Shown here one piece after another: positions 44,355 through 54,571 of a stretch of DNA of 64,000 nt. The stretch spans positions 129,300,990-129,364,989 of the forward strand of contig NC_050101.1 in assembly GCF_902167145.1 (NCBI RefSeq), written 5' to 3'. Made by a program: the position numbers and the translations under genes. This DNA is from Zea mays. Taxonomy: Eukaryota; Streptophyta; Magnoliopsida; Poales; Poaceae. Below the pieces are notes generated by a model. The model made no database searches, was not told the origin of the DNA, and saw only the letters and a program-made list of their open reading frames with translations. Within the stretch, counting starts at the first letter, position 1, and each line of letters opens with the position of its first letter.

Positions 44355-47039
44355 TTAGTTCTTGACTTTAGGTACCCAAACTGTTTTGGGTCCTTTGGCA
44401 TTAGATACAAGAACTTTGGGTACCCAAACACAAGTCTTGGAGCCCTTGTGTTTGCCCCCAACAAATTTGGCAACTACTTTGCCGGATTTGCTAGTAAGCA
44501 CATAAGATGCATCAAAAGTTTTAAATGAAATGGCATGATCATTTGATGCATTAGGAGTTTTCTTTCTAGGCAATTTGGCACGGGTTGGTTGCCTAGAGCT
44601 AGATGTCTCACCCTTATACATAAAAGCATGGTTAGGGCCAGAGTGAGACTTCCTAGAGTGAATTCTCCTGATTTTGCTCTCGGGATAACCGGCAGGGTAC
44701 AAAATGTAACCCTCGTTATCCTGAGGCATGGGAGCCTTGCCCTTAACAAAGTTAGACAAATTTTTAGGTGGGGCATTAAGTTTGACATTGTCTCCCCTTT
44801 GGAAGCCAATGCCATCCTTGATGCCAGGGCGTCTCCCATTATAGAGCATGCTTCTAGCCAATTTAAATTTTTCATTTTCTAAGTCATGCTCTCTAATCTT
44901 AGCATTTAGTTGAGCTATGTGATCATTTTGTTTTTTAATTAAGGCTAGGTGATCATGGATAGCATCAACATTAATATCTCTACATCTAATACAAATGGAA
45001 ATATGCTCAACATTAGATGTAGAGGGTTTGCAAGATTTTAGTTCAACAACCTTAGCATGCAACATATCATTTTTAGTTCTGAGGTCGGAAATAGTAGCAT
45101 TGCAAATATCAAAATCCTTAGCCTTAGCAATTAGTTTCTCATTCTCATTTCTAAGGCTAGCAATGGAAACATTTAACTCATCAATCCTAGCAAGCAAATC
45201 AACATTATCATTTCTAGGATCAATGCAAACATGAGAATCTACCTTAGCAATTAATTTATCATTTTCATTTCTAAGGTTGGCAATAGTGTCATGGCACATG
45301 CTTAGCTCACTAGATAATTTGTTACATTTTTCTACTTCTAGAGCATAGGCATTTTTAACCTTAACATGTTTCTTATTTTCCTTGATTAGGAAGTCCTCTT
45401 GGGAGTCCAAGAGATCATCCTTTTCATGGATGGCACTAATTAGTTCATTTAATTTTTCCTTTTGTTCCATGTTAAGGTTAGCAAAAAGAATGCGCAAGTT
45501 ATCCTCCTCATTTTTAACGTCATCCTCATCACTAGATGTTTCATATTTAGTGGAGGACCTTGATTTTACCTTCTTTTTGCCGTCCTTGGCCATGAGACAC
45601 TTGTGGCCGACGTTGGGGAAGAGAAGGCCCTTGGTGACGGCGATGTTGGCGGCGTCCTCGTCGGAGGAGGAGTCGCTTGAGCTTTCGTCGGAGTCCCATT
45701 CCCGACAAACATGGGCATCGCCGCCCTTCTTCTTGTAATACTTCTTCTTCTCCTTTCTTCTTCCCTTCTTGTCGTCGCCCCTGTCACTGTCACTAGACAT
45801 AGGACATTTTGTAATAAAGTGACCGGGCTTACCACACTTGTAGCAAACCTTCTTGGAACGGGGTTTGTAGTCCTTCCCCTTCCGTTGCTTGAGAATTTGC
45901 CGAAAGCTTTTGATGATTAGGGCCATCTCCTCGTTGTCGAGCTTGGAGGCGTCAATTGGTTGTCTATTTGGTGTAGACTCCTCCTTCTTCTCCTCCGTTG
46001 CCTTGAAGGCCACCGGTTGCGCCTCGGAGGTGGAAGGCTCGTCAAGCTCGTTGATCTTCTTGGAGCCCTTAATCATGCATTCAAAACTTACAAAATTCCC
46101 GATAACTTCCTCGGGGGTCATTAGTGGATATCTAGGATTCCCACGAATTAATTGTACTTGAGTGGGGTTAAGGAAAATAAGAGCTCTTAGAATAACCTTA
46201 ACCACTTCGTGGTCATCCCATTTTGTGCTCCCGAGGTTGCGCACTTGGTTCACCAAGGTCTTGAGCCGGTTGTACATGTCTTGTGGCTCCTCCCCTTGAC
46301 GAAGGCGGAAGCGACCGAGCTCCCCCTCGATCGTTTCCCGCTTGGTGATCTTGGTGAGTTCATCACCCTCGTGCGCCGTCTTGAGTAGGTCCCAAATCTC
46401 CTTGGCGTTCTTCAATCCTTGTACTTTGTTGTATTCCTCCTTGCTTAGGGAGGCAAGGAGGATGGTTGCGGCTTGGGAGTTGAAGTGCTCGATTTGGGCC
46501 ACTTCGTCCGTGTCATAGTCCTCATCCCCTATTGATGGTACCTGTACACCATACTCAACAACATCCCATATTCTTTTGTGGAGAGAGGTTAGATGAAATC
46601 GCATCAAATTACTCCACATAGCATAATCTTCACCATTAAAAGTTGGTGGTTTGCCTAATGGGACGGAAAGTAAAGGTGTATGTTTAGGAATGCGAGGGTA
46701 GCGTAGGGGGATCTTACTATACTTCTTGCGCTCTTGGCGCTTAGAAGTGACGGAGGGCGCATCGGAGTCGGAGGTCGATGTTGATGAAGTGTCGGTCTCG
46801 TAGTAGACCACCTTCCTCATCCTCTTGTGCTTGTCGCCTTTCCGATGCGGCTTGTGGGAAGAAGATTTTTCCTTCTTCTCTTTGTGGTGAGAGGAAGATT
46901 TCTTCTCCTTCCCTTTGTTGGAGGAGCTCTTCTTCTTCTCCCTCCTTTTGGTGCGGGACTCTTCCGATGAAGTGCTCCCGTAGCCTGTAGTGGGCTTTTC
47001 GCCGGTCTCCATCTCCTTCTTGGCGTGATCTCCCGACAT
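44355..47039 (-). CDS. gag: Gag protein, SIRE type (894 aa)
   Basis: Structural protein of the element's particle. The first ATG is at 47039 (MSGDHAKKE); the codon before it is GTG, so I start at the ATG, 33 bp after the PBS. Regions: a Lys/Ser-rich basic tail (1-80) with KKEKSSSH repeats; a capsid-type UBN2/DUF4219-like region (about 120-330) from the LPLGKP-type motif; a CCHC zinc knuckle at about 399-412 (CYKCGKPGHFITKC); an acidic Ser-rich stretch with DSDESSSDSSSDEDAA; a long coiled coil (about 520-740); and a conserved tail WVPKVLVSNAKGPKTVWVPK. It is longer than typical copia Gag because of the coiled-coil extension, which is usual for SIRE/Opie. No defects seen. Confidence 0.94.
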   Translation of the reverse strand: MSGDHAKKEMETGEKPTTGYGSTSSEESRTKRREKKKSSSNKGKEKKSSSHHKEKKEKSSSHKPHRKGDKHKRMRKVVYYETDTSSTSTSDSDAPSVTSKRQERKKYSKIPLRYPRIPKHTPLLSVPLGKPPTFNGEDYAMWSNLMRFHLTSLHKRIWDVVEYGVQVPSIGDEDYDTDEVAQIEHFNSQAATILLASLSKEEYNKVQGLKNAKEIWDLLKTAHEGDELTKITKRETIEGELGRFRLRQGEEPQDMYNRLKTLVNQVRNLGSTKWDDHEVVKVILRALIFLNPTQVQLIRGNPRYPLMTPEEVIGNFVSFECMIKGSKKINELDEPSTSEAQPVAFKATEEKKEESTPNRQPIDASKLDNEEMALIIKSFRQILKQRKGKDYKPRSKKVCYKCGKPGHFITKCPMSSDSDRGDDKKGRRKEKKKYYKKKGGDAHVCREWDSDESSSDSSSDEDAANIAVTKGLLFPNVGHKCLMAKDGKKKVKSRSSTKYETSSDEDDVKNEEDNLRILFANLNMEQKEKLNELISAIHEKDDLLDSQEDFLIKENKKHVKVKNAYALEVEKCNKLSSELSMCHDTIANLRNENDKLIAKVDSHVCIDPRNDNVDLLARIDELNVSIASLRNENEKLIAKAKDFDICNATISDLRTKNDMLHAKVVELKSCKPSTSNVEHISICIRCRDINVDAIHDHLALIKKQNDHIAQLNAKIREHDLENEKFKLARSMLYNGRRPGIKDGIGFQRGDNVKLNAPPKNLSNFVKGKAPMPQDNEGYILYPAGYPESKIRRIHSRKSHSGPNHAFMYKGETSSSRQPTRAKLPRKKTPNASNDHAISFKTFDASYVLTSKSGKVVAKFVGGKHKGSKTCVWVPKVLVSNAKGPKTVWVPKVKN

Positions 47040-47071
47040 CACTTCGAGCGGTTAGGCTCTAATGAAGCACC

Positions 47072-47085
47072 GGGCTCTGATACCA
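47072..47085 (-). other. Primer-binding site, perfect match
   Basis: The minus strand reads TGGTATCAGAGCCC two bases after the 5' LTR, complementary to the 3' end of plant initiator-Met tRNA with no mismatch. Confidence 0.9.
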
Positions 47086-47087
47086 AC

Positions 47088-48327
47088 TGAAAGTCGCCTA
47101 GAGGGGGGGGGGTGAATAGGGCGAAACTGAAATTTACAAATATAAACACAACTACAAGCCGGGTTAACGTTAGAAATATAAACGAGTCCGCGAGAGAGGG
47201 CGCAAAACAAATCACAAGCGAATAAGTAAGTGAGACACGCGGATTTGTTTTACCGAGGTTCGGTTCTCGCAAACCTACTCCCCGTTGAGGAGGCCACAAA
47301 GGCCGGGTCTCTTTCAACCCTTCCCTCTCTCAAACGGTCCCTCGGACCGAGTGAGCTTTCTCTTCTTAATCACTTGGAACACAAAGTTCCCACAAGGACC
47401 ACCACAAGTTTGGTGTCTCTTGCCTCAATTACAAGTGAATTTGATCGCAATGAAAGAATCAAGAAAGCACGATTTGAAAAAGCCAAGCGACAAGAGCGAC
47501 AAATAACACACGGATCACTTTCTCTCTCAAGCCACTAATCACTAATGATCTCTTTTCTCAATTGTGAAACTTGGAGAGATGGAGGTTTTGAATGTGTCTT
47601 GGAATGGATTGCTAGCTCTTGTATTGAATGTTGAAGGTTGGAATGCTTGGATGGATTGAATGGAGGTGGTTGGGGTTGTATTTATAGCCACCAACCATTT
47701 CCTAGCCGTTGGGCCATTCTGCTGAGCGCGGACGGTCCGCCCTCCTGGTGCGGACGGTCCGCCCCTGTAGATCAACGGCTGAAAATGCAACGGTCAGCAG
47801 TAACGGCTATATCAACGGCTATATTGCATTTAATGCGTCGTCAGATGTCAGACAGAGCCAGTCGCGGACGGTCCGCCCACCTGGTCCGGACGGTCCGCGA
47901 GGCCGCTATAATTCATTTCTCCAAACCCGTTACCTTCGGGTTTTTCGGTTTCTCACCTACCGGACGGTCCGCGCCAGAGGCCGGACGGTCCGCGCAAGGG
48001 CTCGGACGGTCTTTGCTTTTCCTCCGGACAGTCCATAGCACAGACTTGGATTTTTGCATTGGTTCTGGCCGAGTGACATCCTCGTGTCGCGGACGGTCCG
48101 CCGCAAGGGCCCGGACGGTCCGCGCTTGGCCTGTTTTTCCAAAAAGCTTCTCCTGTCCGGAATAATCTACGGTATTCCGGACAGTCGAATTAGTATAGTT
48201 GTAGATGAACCTTTGGCACCTGTAGAACATGTAATCTAGAGCAAACTAGTTAGTCCAATTTATTTGTGTTGGGCGATTCAACCACCAAAACTATTTAGGA
48301 ACTAGGTGTAAGCCTAATTCCCTTTCA
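47088..48327 (-). repeat. 5' LTR of young Opie-like element
   Basis: 1240 bp, the promoter-bearing copy; it differs from the 3' LTR at 47202 and 47994 only. Confidence 0.96.
47680..47686 (-). promoter_or_regulatory. TATA box of 5' LTR
   Basis: The minus strand reads GGCTATAAATACAACC, in the same context as in the other SIRE-like LTRs. Confidence 0.65.
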
Positions 48328-49333
48328 CTTGCCCCTTTTGGGAAAGGATTAACCCCTACTAGCTTTCCTAATTACTTTAGCCAAGGGCGTCCCATTCCAC
48401 CCTTGTGGTAGCACTGTTTTCTCAGGTGGTCGCTCCATGTTCCAATTAACCAAAATAATCTTATCATGAACAATGAATAATCCATTAACAATGATAAAGC
48501 ATGATCATAGATAATATGTATCATAACACCCAAAACCACATAGAGCAATAGCAGATAGCACCCAATAGTTCAGTGGTAAGCAAGGTGTAGAGTAGATCAA
48601 ACTAGGGTAACCTATTAGGTCCCATCAAAATTAACCTGAGCATGTCACAGTGATTAAGAGGAACATTATTGGGTAAAGAAGAGTGATCAAGGGCACAACT
48701 TGCATTTTGCGAGCTCCTGCTAAGAATCTTCGACTTGTGCTTCGGGTTCCTCATTTGCTTGCTCGTCTACTTGCAACAATACAAACAAACATTGTATTAA
48801 AAAATTAACATCACACCAAATAATAGAATAATATGCATAATATTATTCTACACGTTGCTATGAGATCGCAGTTTCGAGAACAACTAAAATCGGAGTTAAA
48901 ACGTGAAAGTTATGAATTTTCTTAGTTTCTAAGTATTTACTTATTAATTTTACCTTTTAAAACGTTTTCCAGATATTTCCTATGAATCTTTTAATTTATT
49001 TTATTTGTTTGTCTATGAAGAAGGATGGCAGGTACCATTCCTTTAAAATTCAGGGTCTGTTTCACAATTTCCAGGACCTAGTTGACATGCTCTTAGTTAG
49101 GGTAGGGACAGCGGGTTGGTTTTAGCAGAGTACATGGACTCTTATGAAAATTACATCACGAAAGGGGTATCCTGGACTCTTAGTCGTTGGATTATTAACC
49201 TACACCCCAGATTAGATCTAACATATATCGAATCGGTATGCGATAGTAACTGTTGGATCGGAGATCTACAACCCAGAGTTTAAAACTTCCTGATATAATC
49301 TCGATCACTCATCTATGATGGGTTGGTTCCAAC

Positions 49334-49746
49334 TAGAGATGTCCAAATGGGCCGCCCGGCCCGGCCCCGGCCTGGGCCCGGTGAAGCCCGGCCCGTTTTG
49401 GGCCTGGCCCGCCAGGCATGGTTTGAAAACCGGGCCGGGCCGTCTAGGCACGCGGGCTCAATTTCCTGTCCGAGGCCCGTTTAGCACGAAAAAAACGGGC
49501 CCAAAAACGGGCTATGCGGGCCGGTAAGCACGTTTTAGTGTAAAAAAGCGGGCTTAACGGGCTTAGAGGTAAACGGGTCGTGCCGGACTAGCCCACCGTG
49601 CCTAGTTTCTTGTCCGAGCCCGGTCCGCTTATCCGTGTCGGCCCGGCCCGGGCCCACATAGAACCGGGCCGTGTCGGGCTCGGACCAGGCCCAAATAACG
49701 GGCTTCATGTCGGACTCGCGGGCCTCGTGCTTATTGGACATCTATA
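49334..49746. mobile_element. hAT-type MITE (413 bp), TSD GTTCCAAC
   Basis: 8-bp duplication GTTCCAAC at 49326-49333 and 49747-49754. Ends TAGAGATGTCC and, inverted, TATAGATGTCC. Rich in GGGCCGGGCC-like sequence, same family as 7574-8210 but without the AT-rich core. Confidence 0.9.
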
Positions 49747-51122
49747 GTTCCAACCAAGTCGGCAAAGGGGCACGCCAGGTCTGATTGGGACCATCTGCAG
49801 TCTGATCGACACACAGGATTTCAAGTTACCAAGATCTAATCCAGGGCGTTGATGCGACGATCAACGACCTGAGACCTATCTTCTCCCTCACGTCGGCCAA
49901 ACGCAGTGGTGGTACTCCACCCACGACGGAGAACCCCGGTGGCCGGCGAGCCCACCGGACAGTTGCGTCAGTGCCCCAAAAGTGAATCCGAGAGCATCTA
50001 CATGAACCCTAGGGAACAACGAATGCAATAGGAGTAGTCTTAATGTGCTTTGAACAACACAACGCTCTGACCACGTCAGCAAGTGACCTAGGTACTGCGG
50101 CAATTCAATTGAAACAAATTTATAATTTTAAATATGCGCATGTAAATATCTATTAATGTAATCATGCCAATTCAAAGCGTTTTAATTTATGTTTGGTTAG
50201 TGTATACATGATATCGATTAGTGGTTCTACATATCGCGTCTGTTCTAAATTAATTATTTAGTCATCACGAATTCTACGTAACAGCTTATAGATATAACTT
50301 GCAGAGTTTAAAATGTGTTTTCTATTCTAGTTATGATTTGAATTAAACCTAAACGAGATATTCCTTCGAAAATATCTCCGACAAACGATTTACACTAATT
50401 AAAATTAACTTAGAAACATAGTTTTATGAGTTTGATCACGTGAATCATCCGAAGGTTATACCTTTTTGAATGTTTGCATGCCTTTTCTCGCACAAACATA
50501 GAAACAAATTCTATGTCATGTTGCAGGACTTACTGATCTTTTCCTTTGTATGGTGTATTGTTCTTTCATTTTAATGTGCATTGATTGGATGTTTGCATCG
50601 CATAGACAATGATCAATCCGTGTTTTCCGTAGGAGCTGCAAGACAAGAATCTGAGCAATGGTTTGATGAAGGCAAGTGTCCACTGACCTACTTATGCCCT
50701 ATTCACATGAAAACTTACATTCCTGCACAACATGATTCAATCTAAGGATTGACTAGCTTTTTATTTATCATATCCTTGTTTACCTATTGTAAACCCTAAA
50801 ATGGGATTTCTAAGACTTTAGCGATTCAAGAAATAATATTAATTTTGTGTTGATTATGTGTTTTATTAGTGAAGCACATTTCCTTTTAAATAAATACCAA
50901 ATAAACATATGGATTTGTGCATCATGATGGAATTTATTTGGTTTGTGCATTATGTTTGGATTTGTGATTCAAACTTTACAAAAATCTAAATTAGAAAGTG
51001 AATATAGGGATTTGAAAAGAAATAAGAAAACATGTAGAAAAGAAATCAGAAACTAAAAAGAAAAAGAGAGAACCCACCCGTGCTGGGCCAAAACCCAGGC
51101 ACTCGGCCACCCTACCTGCTTT

Positions 51123-52049
51123 TAGGGATGAAAATGGTCGGAAACGGTCGGTAAACACTAAAACCATTACCGTTTTCATATTTTTTATCGGAAACAAAAT
51201 CGAAAACGATAACTCCGGTAACGGAAACGATATCGGTATTTCGGAAAGATCGGAAACGAAAGTTTGGTGCGGAAAATACACCGGTAACGATCGAAATCTA
51301 AAATACGATCGGTAAACATATCAAACTTCATAATACAACAAAGTTGACAAAAGATCACAAAGACCACAGGTTCACAATTCATGATATAACAAGTTCACAA
51401 TATAATAAGTTCATAAGGAACACAAATTTATAATATAAAAAGTTTACAAAAATCGCAAGTTCACAATATAACAAGTTCACAGTATAATAAGTTCATAAAG
51501 ATCACAAGTTCACAAACTCAAAGTTCACAATTCACAATATCCACTCGATCTAGCTGACATGGCATGCTTACTTATGAAATATTTTTTCCTGACACAAAGA
51601 GTTTTTCACAACCTCACAGGAAAACCATAAAACCTAGTGTGTGGAAAAGATCAAATCGTTAATCTCAACTGCCTTCCAACACCATCTACCCCAAAAAAAT
51701 CTTTAGGCGTCCAAAAAATACAAAAATAAGTAATCATTATCTAGAGACGTACAGACGATGCAAAAAAGCACATGCTGGAAAATTCCGAAAAATTCCGAGA
51801 CACAATTCCGGAAAATTCCGAGACACAATTCCGGGAAATTCCGAGACACAAATCCGGTAATTTCCGACAAAAACCGGTAACCGAAGAAACGGTCGGTAAA
51901 ACACCACGTCGATTCCGATACCGGTTCCGATAGAAAATTCCGAAAACCGATTCCGTTTTCGAAAAATGCCGTTACCGATGAATCCGATAGAAAAATTTCG
52001 AAATCGGTTTTCGGAATACCGAAAAATTCTGAAACTGTTTTCATCCCTA
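51123..52049. mobile_element. Non-autonomous hAT element, TSD CCTGCTTT
   Basis: 8-bp duplication CCTGCTTT at 51115-51122 and 52050-52057. Ends TAGGGATGAAAATGG and, inverted, TAGGGATGAAAACAG. Subterminal zones carry many CGGTAACGG, GGAAACGG and TTCCG motifs on either strand. No transposase. Confidence 0.88.
51360..51540. repeat. Short tandem repeats (AAGTTCACAATATAA)
   Basis: Irregular repeats of AAGTTCACAATATAACAAG with variants such as AAGTTCATAA fill the middle of the hAT element. Confidence 0.75.
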
Positions 52050-52233
52050 CCTGCTTTCACTCCACCGACCTAATTCGTTTCGCCAGCCAACTGGTGCCGA
52101 TGGGTGGGACCACCCTGTCAGTCTCCCTACCTCAGCATCGTGCTGGCCCATGCATAACGAATCCAGTCGATGCTCAGTGGGACCCATTCGCTAGACTTCC
52201 CTCTCGGCATCACGCGCGTGGGCACTGACTCAT

Positions 52234-54517
52234 TGAAAGTGCATTCATCCCTTTTGTGAGTTTTGGTGATTTGAATAACAACACATTTAAAGGTCTAACG
52301 AGTTTGCTAAGTGTTGAACAGGAAATTCAGTATGATGAACATACTTGAATAGTGTATAATGATCAGTGAACAAAGGTTCAACACGAGGTTATATAACCAA
52401 TGAGACAATGCAAATGGATATAATATGATCTCTATATTGGTTTGAATATATGGACAAGACCTGAGAAATCACTACATACATATGACCAGAATAGAGGACA
52501 AAGTGATTTAGAGGATTGGTCAAGCCAAAGAGAATAAGATATGAGGAATCGTGAATTGGCTTGACCATATTACTATCAGTCCATATATGCTTCTATGAGA
52601 ATCAAACTAGAGCTTGATTGATCTTAACAGTTATATCTAGAAGACATTCAAGCAAGGTTCACAATATTGAAGAAATGATTCTCTCAATGGTTGATCAATA
52701 TGATGTGACTCAAGAATGGCTTGATAGGGTGAAGATAGCAAGGAAAGGGCTTCGAGGAACTAAGCGAAGGTGAAGGCCAAGCGACGGCTTGTAGACCGAG
52801 GTACCATGGCTAAGGTGAAGAAGAGAGTACTTGCACTAAGTCGATGAACTAATCAGCTATGAAGAGTTATAACATGTTGATGCATCAGTAAGGTGACTTG
52901 AAGCCATGATTTGAACTCATATAAGGTGATATGGTACAAGTCACAGGGTTTGATTTGCGTTTGCTTCAAAAGGTGAGACAAAGATGTTTGTGATCCTTAT
53001 GAAGCAATGCCATGGAGAAATCACACAAGAGACACCAATGACTCAAGGAGTTTACTTCATTATATTTTATTTAACTTGAGTATAAGAATCGTCGTACTAT
53101 AAAGGGGGATCCAAAAAGAAGGTTGGTGTTTGCCAAAGCTCAAACCTCTCTATTCAAAAGCTATTTTTGAAAAGCAAAAATCTCTTTAACGTTCTATGGT
53201 TGACCGTGGTTAGGGTTGAGAAACCTAGAGTGTTCTTGCTGAAAAGCAGCTGAACTTCTTCAACTGCAGCTGAGCTTTCCAGCTGAACTTGACTTCAGCT
53301 GCAGCTGAGCTTTTCAGCTGAGCTGAACTTCAGCTGAGTTGAGCTTTCTCAACTTCAGCTGAACTCAACTTCAGCTGTGAACCTCTTTGACCATACACCA
53401 GCTGAACTTGCCTCCGGGCAGTTGAGCTGGGGTTTTCTCTCCTAAACTCACTGGTCAAGACCGGTTGAACTGGTCCTGAGGGGCAGTTCAGCTGGTCTCT
53501 GACCCCTCTGACCTCTGATCTGCAGTCTGCCAGTCAGACTGGCAAACAGGTCGCCAGGAGCTGTCAGGGGCGGTTCAACCGCCCCCTGGGCTGTTCAACC
53601 GGTGTTGGTCAACTTTGACCAGTCTGCGGTCAGTCTACACGTCAGTCTGCCAGTCAGACTGGCAGACAGGCTACCAGGCCTGCCAGGGGCGGTTCAACCG
53701 CCCTAGGGGGCGGTTCAACCGGTCTCAGGCAGAAAAATCTGCCCAACGGCTAGTTTTGAGCTCCACCTATATATACTACCTCCTACCTCTCTCCCCAAAG
53801 CAGTGAGCACGATTTGAACTCCATTTCTAACCTAAGAAACACCTCCCTCTCCCTCACACACATCTCTTGCCTCTCCCATTTCAAATCTTTGGAGAGGAAT
53901 CTTTGAGTGAGCTTGAGAGCTGCGGTTTTTGTGCTCCATCTCTAAATCTCACTTGCTCTTCTTCATTCGAGCTTTGGTACTACATCGAGTTCTTTGTGGA
54001 TTCATTACTCTTGGAGCTTCTAGCTCCTAGACGACTAGGTGTCTCTTGTGAGTCTCCAAATCTTGTGGAAGACCACAAGAAAGTTTGTATTACCCGCTCG
54101 TTTGAGCAAAGATTATTGTGTGGGCTTGACCTTTGTGGTCGGCAAAGGGAGGATTAGGGTTGAAAGAGACCCGGCTCTTTGTGGGCGCCTCAACGAGGAA
54201 GTAGGGCACCTTTTGTGGTGTGACCGAACCTCGGGATAAATCTTGTGTATCTTGTGTTCTTGCTCATTGTGTTTGTTTGTGTTCTTCGTTCTCTCACCAT
54301 TGCGTGGAAGATTTGTTTATATCTTTTTGGTGTGTGGATTTTGAGAAGTGCTCTTCTCAGATCTACTACTTTGAATCATGTGGATCATTTAGAACATCTC
54401 ATTTCCAAAGTTAACTGGGTGAATTTCGAGATCAATTCAGTTTTACCCAGTTTGCTTCTAGTTTTTGTTGAAAAAGTTTTAACTTGCCTATTCACCCCCC
54501 CCTCTAGGCAACTTTCA
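52234..54517 (+). repeat. 5' LTR of gag-only element (2284 bp)
   Basis: TGAAAGTGCATTCATCCC to CTCTAGGCAACTTTCA. U3 (about 53240-53750) is packed with CAGCTGAACTTCAGCTGAG, CAGTCTGCCAGTCAGACTGG and GGTTCAACCG repeats and palindromes. Confidence 0.93.
53768..53775 (+). promoter_or_regulatory. TATA box of gag-only element
   Basis: CACCTATATATACTACC, about 25 bp after the U3 repeat cluster; conserved in the 3' LTR near 63295. Confidence 0.6.
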
Positions 54518-54519
54518 AT

Positions 54520-54532
54520 TGGTATCAGAACC
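54520..54532 (+). other. Primer-binding site, one mismatch
   Basis: TGGTATCAGAACC starts 2 bp after the LTR. The initiator-Met form is TGGTATCAGAGCC, so one base differs. Confidence 0.85.
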
Positions 54533-54571
54533 TAATCCTCGTTCTAACGCTTAACCGCGTGAGGAAAGATC

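Larger units (their letters stand above)
39029..48327 (-). mobile_element. Young Opie-like SIRE element, apparently intact
   Basis: 9299 bp on the minus strand with perfect target duplication CTTGC (39024-39028 and 48328-48332). The two 1240-bp LTRs differ at two positions only (39143 A versus 47202 G; 39935 A versus 47994 G). PBS, gag, pol and PPT are all present without visible lesions. By the usual grass LTR rate (1.3e-8 per site per year) the insertion is of the order of 60,000 years old. Its proteins closely match those of the defective copy at 18850-28332, but the U3 palindromes are a different type. Confidence 0.96.
38188..50100 (-). mobile_element. Tekay-like LTR, truncated and interrupted
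   Basis: Starts TGTCACACCTAGATTTAAGG on the plus strand. The blocks 38188-39028, 48328-49333 and 49747-50100 align in inverse orientation with the solo LTR at 34401-37883 (for example CGCTCATGACCGTGAGCACG near 38730 and GGTCGCTCCATGTTCC near 48427). The young Opie-like element and a hAT MITE interrupt it. The U3 portion seems missing at the right end, and that boundary is approximate. Confidence 0.55.
50101..52233 (+). mobile_element. Tekay-like LTR fragments, plus orientation
   Basis: 50101-50780 resembles the R/U5 side of the solo LTR in the same orientation. TGTAAACCCTAAAATGGG at about 50786 looks like a new LTR start, and its U3 continues to 51122 and, after the hAT element, from 52050 to 52233 where the gag-only element is inserted. 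Boundaries are uncertain and similarity is moderate. Confidence 0.45.
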
